NCBI RefSeq assembly: GCF_963583255.1
Contig: NC_084806.1
Coordinates: 27,066,735-27,130,734, forward strand
Direction of reading: 5' to 3'
Origin: Pyrus communis
Taxonomy: Eukaryota > Streptophyta > Magnoliopsida > Rosales > Rosaceae
Length of the DNA stretch: 64,000 bases
The notes below the pieces were generated by a model, which made no database searches, was not told where the DNA came from, and saw only the letters and a list, made by a program, of their open reading frames with translations. The translations under genes and the position numbers were made by a program. Positions 21,241 to 31,915 of this stretch are shown here, one piece after another (position 1 is the first letter of the stretch; each line of letters starts with the position of its first letter).

Positions 21241-22469
21241 GACAGGCATCACCTCACAAACCGAGGACTATCCAGTTATTACGCAATTCTTACCTTACAA
21301 CTAAGTTCTCGTTTGTTTCACTCGTTTTTCAATGAGGAATTCAAAAGTAATCTATAACTTGGCTCGGCTGCATGCTTACAACAACTAATCACTCCTGCAC
21401 TTCAAAAGAAGATCGCGCCCTTCTTAAGGACTCATTGTAGAAATTGCACCCCCGGAATGACCAACCATGCTTTCTAGTGCGAGAGGGTAAACCAATTCCC
21501 TGAAACCCACATGGGTCAACTCTCCAAGATGAGAGGTTAAACTCTGCACTCCGAATATCCACACGTGGATGTGTCAAGCTGCCCTAGTATAACTAGATGG
21601 ACGATGGCTTGTGTTGGGATTCCTAGAAATAGCCACAATGGTCTTTTTCAAGGCTTAGCTAACTGAAGGATTTTGGGTCTCTTGGCCTAATCTGTGGGGA
21701 ATCGGGCCTTAGAGACGGAGGGGGCACATTACGCAGTACATCTGATGGACGGCTGCCCTGGAACCCTAAAGTTGCTACCGAGTGCACTAAGGTAGCCTAC
21801 GATTTGCTGAAGACTGCCTACAACTTGCCCTTCGAGCAGTGAAGCCACTCTAGACTTATACAACCGCACATTCTTATGAAAGGTTAAATAAGTTAGCGTG
21901 CATATACGAAGCTTTATTCATTACCGACATGCTGACATACATCAAGTCCTAAAGTGTTATGATACTTGTTACGTAATCTAGGGAATTGGAGAAAGCCAAG
22001 GTTAACAACCTAATGGTCACGCGAAATTGTCTACTTCTGTAAGTAAGGCGTCCAGCTGCTGACCCTATGGCTAACAACTTTGCAAAGGTCTACACAAAAA
22101 ACTATGACTACATCGGCTACGCAGGCCTATTTGCTTATAGAAAAGTAGCATGCCTGCCATTGGTCTATAAAGTTTAAAGGTTAGGGCATGAACAAAAGAA
22201 GCGAAGATGGAGAAAAGCAAAGGAAACAAGTTTATTAAATTTTCTAGCAAAATTGATAAACGACTAGCCAAGCTGAAGAAGTTCAGGCAAAACAAGAGCA
22301 ACAAGGAAAACAAAGAAAATCTTAAAAGCTACTTAGAAAACTACCCTTCAGCAGCTTGGACATTCCACAACTACTTGACCGCCATACCTTCAGCAACTGC
22401 CATACCTTCAACAACTGCAACGCTCCCAGCAGCGGTATCATCTGGCGCTTCACCCCCGGCTGTTCCAGC
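21241..22469. other. Tat-like 3' non-coding region
   Basis: Between integrase and the antisense ORF. AACTAAGTTCTCGTTTGTTTCACTCG-like sequence and several stop-rich stretches; no plus-strand gene recognised. About 22380-22470 has short Pro/Ala/Thr-coding repeats (CAACTGCCATACCTTCA). Confidence 0.5.
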
Positions 22470-23513
22470 TTAGGCATCAACCTCTCTGATTACTTCACCA
22501 AATGAAACCTCAAAAGTAAAGGCCAGCAAGCCTTCCGGAGAAATAAAGAAGGTTTTCGAAGTTTTCCAAACAAACTCGAAGTCAGACGGCCTACTAAAGA
22601 GATGATCTACATAACCCAGCTTGTAGAAGTTAGCCTGACAATGAACAAGTGAAGCCTCAAGCCTAGGCTTCTCACTTTTCAGCTGCTCATTCTCCTCGAG
22701 CAAGCCAACACAGACGCGCTGCAACTCATCCATTTATTTCTTCAAACTTTCGTTGTTGTTCAGCGCACCTTGGAGTTCCAACACTTGGGGTTCAAGCCTA
22801 TCAACGACCTTCTTGAAGTGGATTACTTGGTTATAAGCAGCAATCAACTCTTCATCCTTTGTATAAGCAAAGGAACGAAGCTCAAAAACTGCACGCTCAA
22901 GATCTTGAATTTGAGGTATGTAACATTCGATCTGATTGTCTGCACTTTCATACTTAACTTGGATCACGTCAAGCCTAGTCTTCAAGTCAACGACCTCTTG
23001 GCAAGCGGTCTTAAGATGTAGAGAAGTGGGGGCAGAGATGTTAAACCTTTTCAAAGCGATGAGCTCAGATTCCAACCTTTTGATCTTCTCAATAGAAGAA
23101 TGAGCTTCTGCTACCACAACCTTTGCCACTTCCTTGGCAGCCTTGGTATCCTTTTGATCAGGGAGCATAGACTCAGCTGCCAGAATATCCGTCTTCTGTA
23201 TTATGGCATAAACGTCTATGTCTAACATCATCGACAAACTTGGCACAAACGTTCATGTCTTTAAGCAGATCTGGTTTCAAAATGGCATAGATCTCAGTAG
23301 CCTCCCCAGAAACAGGCTTAGTGGATTTCTACAGCTGCTCATATGAGCAATCTCCTCCTTCCTAGTAGGCAAATCATTCTCAGCAGCAGGGGGAGTAGGC
23401 CTTGGCACCATTTTGGCAGCAAAGTCCACCTTATCGCTTTTCATAATAGCAAGCCTCTTCAATGGTGAATTAAACTTAGTTCCTAACGGACTTCTTGGTA
23501 CAAACTTCGGCAC
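22470..23513 (-). pseudogene. Antisense coiled-coil ORF of the Tat-like element (aORF)
   Basis: Three open stretches, 22470-22733, 22734-23246 and 23277-23513, lie in one minus-strand frame, separated by nonsense codons, opposite in sense to gag-pol. The protein is rich in Leu/Glu/Lys heptads (IQDLERAVFELRS, VDRLEPQVLELQGALN, LLEENEQLKSEKPRLEASL), so a long coiled coil, preceded by a basic/Pro-rich N-terminal part and followed by a globular tail (GYVDHLFSRPSDFEF). Antisense ORFs at this place are known in several Tat-lineage elements; their function is not established. The stop at 22734 follows KK in the middle of the coiled coil. Upstream frame up to about 23640 may hold more of the N terminus. 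Confidence 0.72.
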
Positions 23514-24577
23514 TGGGGCATGATAGGACCTCTGCGCTAAGTAATCCTATCACTAATCGTACTAGCCATTCTCGACATGGAAGGCGCCACAAGCTCAGAT
23601 CTAGCAGCCTCATTTTTTCTTCCCATTGGAAAAAGTCATGTCAATCACAGGCCTCTGGGTAGCAGGCGGACCTTTATGAGTAGCGGAGTAAGTCTTCAGT
23701 TTTTCTCAACCAGCATCTCTTGAGCAAACGGGGAAGATCTCTTCTTTCCACCTTCATTCATAGTAAGCCTCACAACAGCGATCAGAAAAGTCAATGCATG
23801 TGCCTTGATCTTCTTTACCTCTTCTTTCGGGAGCAACCCACTTTTCTCCCGACAAAGAGGACTAGGCAGCCAACTCTATTCACAGTACTCAACAAGGGAG
23901 CTCAACCCAACATTCCAGCAGCCTATGAGGCCCGCGACCTTATCATTTCTCTCAATCACTAGCCTAGCCCGCGTCAGGTCTAAGTGCTCAAAGGACATTA
24001 GCCATGTGGCTGGCCTAAGATTGCACCCCAGCACCTCAATCCGTGGTCCCAGCCGCACAAGCTGCCCTTGGCTCTAGCCAAGCTGAGCATCCCAAGTAAT
24101 GGTCCCTGCCACAACACCTTCTCGGCCTATGCCGAGCTGACTCCTAGCCCTTGCCAGCCGACGTGCCATACCACCCAAACGACTGCCCTGTGATAGCACT
24201 ATCCAAGAAGAAGATAAGGAAAATTAAATTTTTCTTACCTCGGTGCGGTGCGGAGAAGCGAAGAAAGCATCGAAAAACGATCATTTGCATGGGCAAGTGA
24301 AGAAGATTGCTAGGGGAGGGGGAATAAATTTCTTCTAGATCTCTCTTTCTCTTGTAGGGCAGAATAAATCGCTCTTCAAAGTTGATTTAATAACCCACTT
24401 AAGGTGGACTTAAATAGGCTTTGAGTGAAGTTTATTTCCCTTTCCTAGAAGGATCTAATTTCCTATTAAAGAGGGAATCAACATCAAAATAGGAAACAAT
24501 TTTATGTTTCCTAAAGCAAGAAGATCTCTACACCTGCTACCCTTTCCTGTAAGCGGCCCAACAGGTGTGGGGGCATT

Positions 24578-25272
24578 TGTGGAGCCAAATATAATCACAA
24601 TGTGACACGTGGATCTTTGGATAAAAAAAGGACAACAATACCCTTAAGGCACATCAGGATTCCTACGCACGAATAGCGGGCAATCATCCTTCAACCAAGT
24701 CAAAAGTGCCCAAAATAGGTAACAATTGAAAACCTATTTCATCCATCCTCATCAAATCCTTTCCATAAGGTAGCTCCCAAATCTTTCCCTTTTTATTATA
24801 CTAATTAGCTAATCAATTAGGCAATTATTCTATTAATTGGCTAATTAATTAGTTAATTATTCAATTATGCCCAAATAAACACAAATCAAGAACCCAGCCC
24901 ACAAAGAGAGCCAAGTGGCCGGTCCTTTCTCACCCAAGAAGGCCAACCACACCCCTATAAAAGCCTTCTCATTCTCTCCAAATCCCAATTCCAATTCTCT
25001 TGCTAAATTCTCTAAATTCTCCAAACACTTTTCCCTCAAAATTCTAACTTTGCCATCGGAGGTTCTTCGGCCAAAGCTGATACACCCCTATCCAAAAATT
25101 GGAGCGTGCCAGCCCGAGCCCCCAACACAACCCAGGCCGGGATGTGACAAAAGTCCCCCCCCCCCCCCCATTGATCGTGGGTGCGTGAGGCTCTTGACCT
25201 TGACCTAAGGTGTTATTTGTTTTGTAGGTGCAATTTTGTCCAAGAGTAAGGAGGAAGAAATTTGCATCCACA
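24578..25272 (+). repeat. Tat-like 3' LTR, 695 bp, with about 80-bp insertion
   Basis: It starts TGTGGAGCC and ends GCATCCACA. It matches the 5' LTR except for about 80 extra bases at 25077-25156 (starting CTGATACACC, ending GTGACAAAAGTC), followed by a run of 14 C where the 5' LTR has short C runs. Confidence 0.88.
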
Positions 25273-26155
25273 ATTTCCATATTTTTGTGGGGAGTGAAAA
25301 GCTCAGTTATGAGATGTTTTGGGAGACTTTGGATCATGTCCCTAGTCACTAACATTATTTGATTAAAACCTTAGTGGTACTCCATTTTTGTTCAAAGTCC
25401 CTTGACTTTATATACCTCATTATTGCTATTAATATGTAATTTCAATGTTTGATATTAATTACTTGACATGTTATGGGGATTTAAAATCTCATATTAAATG
25501 GCATATAAATTAAAAACAATTACAATAAAAAAAAAAAAAAGACACTCAAAAATTTTGATTGAATAAATAGATAAAAACAGATAACAATACAACTTCGAAA
25601 TAATAAATGTTAAACGAATGTTCCCATCGTGTTAAAAAAATTTGAAAGGGGAGTATATATTTTTTTTTTAAATATGTATACATTATAAATTAAAAAAAAA
25701 ATTTACATTAAAAATTGGGTACATTTTACATAAAAAATGGTATATTTACCCAAAAAAAAAAAAGGGAAAAAGAAAAAAAAAAGGGAAAAAAAAAAGGTAC
25801 ATTTAACATATAACAAAGCGGTACATTTATATAGAAAAATGGTACATTATAAATAAATTATGAGTATAAATAAAAATTTTAAAAATATTGGAACAAAATG
25901 AAATTAATATATGGGTACAAAATTAAAACTAAAAAGAAAATTGGTACAAATTAAAAAGGATTGCAAATTAAAAATGGTATAAACCTATAATAGAAATATA
26001 TAAAGTTTAACCATAAATATAAATATACCAAATGTAACGTTTCTAATATTAAATGAATATATTTTAGAAATTTAATTATGTTGATATGTAAATAATTTAT
26101 AACTGAAATAAAGACATTCATTAAAAGCTAGGGACCTGGATAAAAAATTAAAAAG
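25273..26155. repeat. AT-rich diffuse minisatellite (GGTACATTT motif)
   Basis: From about 25640 to 25985 the words GGTACATTT(A), GGTATATTTA, GTACATTATAAAT and GGTACAAATTAAAA recur every 20-50 bases within A/T-rich DNA that also includes A-rich runs. No gene. Confidence 0.6.
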
Positions 26156-26347
26156 AAATAAGGTTTTAATTGTCATTCAGTACTACAGTCTGGTGATATT
26201 TCTCTTCACTTGGAAGTGAGAGGTTTTACGCTCGAATATCGTGGATGGCGAATTTGATACCAAATTAGGTTGGTCATTGTGTGGCTTAGCGGAACTCGCC
26301 ATCCCCTTAGTATAAAAATATCGATGTACTCAAAATAAGGTCTTAAT
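26156..26347 (+). mobile_element. tRNA-derived SINE with 15-bp target duplication
   Basis: The body is 26171-26332. Flanks AAATAAGGTTTTAAT (26156-26170) and AAATAAGGTCTTAAT (26333-26347) match at 14 of 15. The head has a tRNA-like region: CTTCACTTGGAAGTGAGAGG with a degenerate box B (TTACGCTCGAAT). The body words GGCGAATTTGATACCA, GGTTGGTCATTGTG and GGCTTAGC are those of a SINE family common in Rosaceae (recalled, not searched). It is short, without a poly-A tail; the 3' end is ATCGATGTACTC. Confidence 0.75.
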
Positions 26348-27482
26348 CAATGCAATAGAAGAAACAAGGATGGGAACCTAATTTCTCCTTATAATTTAAA
26401 TCCTCAATTTAAGAGTCCGATGCTGATTATTTATTTAAGGAAACTTTTATTCAAACCCATATAAACTCTTTCTACATCAAACTTAAATTTTAAATACAAA
26501 GTATTTATTATCCTATTACAGAATTACAATCAAGTACGAGATGAAGTTAACAATAACAATAAAATTTTATTAATAAACCCACGTCCAATAATCAAACCTT
26601 AACCATCACGTAATATTTCTCCTACATGCTAATTCTAACAAAAATCCTAAGACGCTCTCATAGAGAAAAAAAAAGCTCTTTTTTTTATGGATGAAGGGTG
26701 ATGTTATTCATTAATTAATTAAAGTTTTTATTAATTAACATGTTCAGTTGTTATTCATATCTAATTAGAAGTCTTGCTATGTAGATTCACTGTAAACATG
26801 TGAGAACATTATAATTATTGCCAGTGGCGAAGCCAATATGGGTTCATTGGTTATCCTTAACCCTAACAACTTCAAAAATCCCATGTATATTTGTTTGTGA
26901 ATTGTATTTGTCCCCTATAAACAAGTAAGGCAAACTAAATTACAATCCCCATCTCCTATCTCTTTTATTTTCTTCTATCATATTTATACCCTTTTATCAC
27001 TTCTTGTGTACGATTGACTCTATTACGAGCACCGTGTGCTCGATGAAATACCTTAGTTGACAAGTCTTGACCATTTTCAACATTACTCCATAGTATCCTG
27101 CATACACCCTTGACAAGGCTCTACAAATAGTAGTAGTTGCCGACATATGTTGGTTAATAGTTTGTTTTGTGAAACTTTGTTGTTGAATTTGAAACTAAAC
27201 CAAGGGCTTTTTCAAGGAGCATACTTGGTTCAATTAGGGAGGACATTCCATTGGTTATAGAAAAAGTTTTGGAAGGCTTTAGAACTTGGAAGAGCTTCTC
27301 TATTTGTTTGCTTTTGAAATGGATACAATGACCATTTTTCTTTGCAATTGAGGTTGTTGACTGAATATGATTGGTTTATACAATCTTGTATATGTAGAAC
27401 CACCTTCTCACTTTTCCCATTTTCTTATTATTAGTCCACCAATTCAAGCATCTCTTCTAAATTCCATTGTTTTTTTTTAATA
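26348..27482. other. AT-rich intergenic, no gene recognised
   Basis: About 27140-27300 has a plausible coding texture (GAGGACATTCCATTGGTTATAG, GGCTTTAGAACTTGGAAGAG) but stops in every frame. It may be a transposase relic; not called. Confidence 0.4.
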
Positions 27483-27660
27483 TCAAGTTTTACAACATAA
27501 AAGAAACAAAAACCGTACCAAAACTGAACCGAACAAAACCAAACCGAAAGAAAATCGAACCAAACCGAACCAAACTAAATCGAAGTTTCGGTTCGATTTT
27601 GGTTTTGGCAAAAAACCGAACCGAATAAAACCGAACTCACCCCTAAGACATATGCTAGTT
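27483..27660. repeat. AACCGAACCGAA-rich block ending in a hAT-like terminus
   Basis: Repeated AACCGAAC / GGTTCGG words, then CCGAACTCACCCCTAAG near 27640. The terminal CACCCCTA resembles the right terminus of the 4631-7295 element, but no matching left terminus was seen. Confidence 0.4.
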
Positions 27661-27793
27661 TGATACAAGCGCATGTTAAATGGCAACTGAACCAAACAAA
27701 ATAAAAAATAACCATGATATTAGACTTTGTTTGGATGAAGAAATTTAAGATTACTAAAGAATTTTAAAATAACGAAAATTAAAAAGACAGAAT

Positions 27794-28041
27794 TGTTCTA
27801 CACCTCTTATTTAAGTGTGATTGTGTAAATCCCAAATTAGATTTAATTCTAGTTATTCTTCCCTATTAGGACTTGTATTCCATGGAGGAGAAGGATTTCT
27901 TGCCTCCCTTATTACTATAAATAAAGGCACTGCATAAGGGGAATAACACATCATCTACACAACCCTACAAACACATCTCTCTCTTTATTTTCTCTGTGCC
28001 ACCGGCGCCCTCTCCATGTCAGTTAAATATAGGGCACAACA
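27794..28041 (+). repeat. Copia 5' LTR, 248 bp
   Basis: Termini TGTTCTACACC and GGGCACAACA. A TATA-like TATAAATAAAGG lies near 27917. The sequence after it, CATTATTAGCTACTG, is a poor primer-binding site and probably degenerate. Confidence 0.88.
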
Positions 28042-29190
28042 CATTATTAGCTACTGTTACACTTAGGAATCTGACGTAGAAGTTTTTTGCATCAAACTAG
28101 TTCATCAATATCATCACGCAATTAGGTTCTTCCAAAACAATGGTTTTTATCTTGATATTTTTACAGCCCTGATAGCATGAGTATTCACCATAATGCATGA
28201 CCTAACTTTATGCTTTTCGAATTTTAGATTCTACATAAATTGTGTATGCATTATATCCATAATTGTTGAATTATGTGAATTTGATATTTGCCATGAATTG
28301 CATCATATATCTGCTTAAGCATTAAATTATTTCTCAACACGCATTGAATTATAATATGAAAATAAAGAAAAATAAAAAATAAAAAAAATTTCTAGGGTTC
28401 TTTAAACCCAAACTCGAGCCACAGCCGAAGCCCAAAGCTCCAAGCCTCTGGAACTCAGCCAAAAACCCTAACACCCTTCATTTCGTCACACGCATGGCCT
28501 GCAACCATGCCCAGCCACTACTGTTGCCATCTTAACGACCTGCAATCGACATCGACCTTGTTTTTGGCTGAGATTTGTATGAATGTCCTTGGATTTCGAA
28601 AACCCAAATTCGAATTCTAGATTTTTTTTGGTTTTTGGACATTGAGACCTTCTCCGTCACACCATCCAGGTTATATGTCAAACATCATAACTTGTTTCGA
28701 GTTCTTATGACCAGAACACAACCGCCTGAAGAAGCGGTGTCGACCTTCATCCCCGATGACCACACCTAGCAAAGCTGAGGTGTTTTTCTTGGTTGAAACC
28801 TAAGCCCAACTAGGCTGGCCCTCTCGGCCTGCAAAAAATAAAGAATTTTTTTTTCGTCCTTGGGCTCACCTGATGCAACCCAAGGTTATGGCTCGCCCCA
28901 AGTGTGACACCAGCCCGTAAGGCTATAGTGTCCTTACGCCTACGTTGCACCGAATTCCAGCCCTATGCTGGTGCATCTGTGTTCCCGCATACACGTGATC
29001 CCAACATGTAGCTAGTGCATCCGTGCACTTGCACCATGCTACACCTGATCAGCGCCCATATAGGCCCCTAATTTTTTGGGCTTTTTCTACAGTCCGTTTG
29101 CTGCCATTGGGCTCAGAGCCTAAATTTCCTTGAGGCCTGATCAACCCATTCCAGCCCAATTTCTGGTCCTGGACCTCACAACATAAATTT
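28042..29190. other. Copia internal/leader region, no frame recognised
   Basis: Non-coding by eye. GC-rich Pro/Ser-coding patches at 28390-28560 and 28790-29160 have stops in all frames. A gag frame would be expected here but was not identified. Confidence 0.4.
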
Positions 29191-29830
29191 AATAAGCTCA
29201 CCCATGGGCTTTGGTCCATATTTTGGACCCCGAGGCTTAATTCTTTATTTTTTAAGACAATTGGGTTTATAATTTTTCACCTGCACTTTAATTTTAGCTC
29301 GAAGTCCAAATAATTAAGTTAATTATAATTTTAAACCTACAAATCTATATGCATATTTTTTTTGTTGCATATTTCTGTATATATATTTTTGTTTGCCTGC
29401 AAGAACATATGAACCTGAAGTTCATAATTGTTTTGAAACCTAAAGTTTCTAGAAACATGCCTTATTTGAAAACCTGAAGTTTTCTTTAAACACATCACCC
29501 TTGAAGTTTTTTTCATGAAAATCTAATGAGCTCACCCATGGGCTTTGGTCCATATTTTGGACCCCGAGGCTTAATTCTTCATTTTTTTTAAGACAATTGG
29601 GTTTTATAATTTTTCACCTACACTTTAATTTTGGCCCGATGTCCAAATAATTAAGTCAATTATAATTTTAGACCTACAAATTTATTTGCATATTTTTTTG
29701 TTGCATATTTCTGTATATATATTTTTGTTTGCCTGCAAGAACATATGAACCTAAAGTTCATAATTTTTTTGAAACCTAAAGTTTCTAGAAACATGCTTTA
29801 TTTGGAAACCTGAAGTTTTCTTTAAACACA
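29191..29830. repeat. Tandem duplication, period 334 bp, interrupted by a solo LTR
   Basis: Copy 1 is 29191-29524. Copy 2 starts at 29525 and runs to 29830, then continues after the solo LTR at 31800 to about 31835 (ACACATCACCCCTGAAG...TTTTTTCATGAAAAT). The copies share AAGCTCACCCATGGGCTTTG-like and TCCAAATAATTAAGT blocks. The duplication predates the solo-LTR insertion. Confidence 0.88.
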
Positions 29831-31799
29831 TGATAGGAGCATTTTCATGCGACTTAAATGGCTTGTTCTCGTGCATTTACGTTATGTTTCTTTAGTTATT
29901 TTAGTACTTTAAGCTATTTTCGTGTGTTTGTAGGTCGAAAGGGCTAAAGGAGCAAAAAGATGCATTTTGGAGACTTTTGGAGCACTTTTGGGCTAAGGAC
30001 GGATAGCTTATGCTTGAAGCCAAAGTGTTGGACGAAATTGAAGACCTAATTGGAGCCAAAGTGTTGGAACCTTGTTCTCTTTAGTTTTAGGACATTTAAA
30101 CCTTTCCTAATCCCAATCATGCCATGCATAACACACATCCATTCTAACACATTGTCATTGCACATGCATTTCCTTCATTAGTTAACCCACATGCACTTAT
30201 CACTTATCATCACCACATATCATATCACTTAATCACTTATCACTTATCATCACCACTTAACCACTTATCATATCATAACCACATATCATATCACTTATCA
30301 CTTATCACTTAACATATCATCCACCTACTTCACCTACAACATCCACCTACTTCACCTACAACATCCACTTCACCTACAACATCCACCTACTTCACCTACA
30401 ACATCCACTTCACCTACAACATCCACCTACTTCACCTACAAATGACATAGCCATATGTTCCCTCCACTACTCCTATAAATACCCTTGCATTCATTCATTC
30501 ATGGACATCTCATTTTCATACACAACACATTACAAACACATTCTCCCTTCCCTAGCCGTGAGCTTCCCATCTCTCCCCTTATAATCCAAACACCATTTTT
30601 CCATTCCACACTTCCATCCCCCAAACCAATTATCCCTAGACCTTATGCTATTGTGCCGCAACAAAGAAGGAGAAAGAAGAGAGGAGAAGCCTTGGACGTT
30701 TTGGCTATTCAAGCTTGGATTGTTGGAGCGTTTCTAGGTGTATTCAATCTTTGTTTTCAATGTTTAATTTATATTCTCTTTGTTTTGTTGTAAACATGAG
30801 GAGCTAAACTTGTTTTAGCTAGGGGAGACTTTGAAACCATGATTATATTTGCAATATGAATTGATTAATTCCAGTTGTGATTTCATAAATTGTGAATGCA
30901 ATTTACTTAACCGTTTGATGGATAACTTATTCTTGTTTGTTGATTAAGGGTGCACACTTAGTTTGCATGCATGAATTTGGGGCTAGAATATAAGGGAGTT
31001 TCACATAATCGTTACAAACTTATATTCACAAGTAGTTAAGGTTGTTTTCACAATCATGTTAAGTAAATTCCTAGCATGAGTATCATGATGTCATAGTTAC
31101 AAGTGCTTTGTCAATACTTATGATTTTCATAGAACGTAATGATCTTTGATTGTATCTCTATTATGATGTCATGTAGGGGACTTTTGAAGAATGCTTTGGG
31201 TTGTCGTATGATGTCATCCAATCCAATAACTTAAGGAAAATCTGAGGGTTAATTAGTGATGTCACGGTTAATCTAGGGTGTTGAGGTTCATGGTTTATCG
31301 AAAAGCAACTGGAAATCAATTTGTATGCAAGTGTGTCATGTGTGGAGAAGGACCCTCTAGCTAGCTAATCACCCATCCATATCCCCAAATTCGTCCAAAG
31401 TTTACTTAAGTCTTTTAGTTACTTGTTTTTCTTTTAAATTCGTCAAAAACCTAATCCCCTTTATTTAGTTGTGTCAAATCTGTCCTAATTGTGAGTTTGA
31501 GTGTTTTTGAGTCAAAACCAATTCTATTTTCGTCCAAGTCAAGTCCTAGAGTCTAAATTGAGTCTTTTTTATTGTTTTGAGTTGTTTTGAGTCTTTTAAG
31601 TTTGTTTTGAGTCATACAAGTTTAGTTAAGAGTCTTTTGATTTTGTTTACGTGTTTTGAAGTATATTTTTACATCTTTGAGTCAGTTTTCATTAGATTAG
31701 CAATCCCTCCTAATCCCCGGCCAAGAACGATCCCTACTTATAACTATACTACAATTGTCAAACGAGGGTTTAATTTGTGCGCGTATAAATCTCGCATCA
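29831..31799 (+). mobile_element. Solo LTR, 1969 bp, exact 5-bp target duplication
   Basis: It starts TGATAGGAGCATTTTC and ends CTCGCATCA, flanked by ACACA at 29826-29830 and 31800-31804. No internal domain, primer site or second LTR, so it is a solo LTR left by unequal recombination; length and termini suggest Ty3-gypsy (inferred). A TATA box CTATAAATACCC lies near 30474, so the plus strand is the transcribed sense. It holds the minisatellites at about 30180-30310 and 30318-30441. Confidence 0.85.
30180..30441. repeat. Minisatellites in the solo LTR
   Basis: First part: interspersed CACTTATCA / CATATCA words. Second part (30318-30441): tandem CATCCACCTACTTCACCTACAA with a shorter variant lacking CCTACTT, about six units. 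There are no unique spacers. Confidence 0.88.
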
Positions 31800-31915
31800 A
31801 CACATCACCCCTGAAGTTTTTTTCATGAAAATTTAAACCAATACATGTCTATTAGAACCTCAATGTTCTACTCTTATGTGAATGGATTAATGTTTTCTCC
31901 ATTACTGACACGACC

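Larger units (their letters stand above)
17242..25272 (+). mobile_element. Tat-like Ty3-gypsy retrotransposon, internally deleted, 8.0 kb
   Basis: The 5' LTR is 17242-17863 and the 3' LTR 24578-25272. AATTGGTGCTTTCATTGAGAG follows the 5' LTR directly, a leader/primer-site sequence typical of this group. GGTGTGGGGGCATT precedes the 3' LTR as polypurine tract. Flanks are ATTTA (17237-17241) and ATTTC (25273-25277), 4 of 5 matching. Inside are the gag N-terminal half, then RNase H and integrase, then about 3.3 kb with an antisense ORF. Protease and RT are missing. RNase H and integrase placed as here, with a long 3' region containing an antisense ORF, is characteristic of Tat-lineage elements. 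Confidence 0.88.

Noticed and set aside
27483..27660. A second complete hAT element
   Set aside because: Only a right-end-like CACCCCTA was seen; no left terminus or 8-bp duplication.
30180..30441. Regular repeats considered as CRISPR-like array
   Set aside because: Tandem units without unique spacers, in a plant LTR; a minisatellite.
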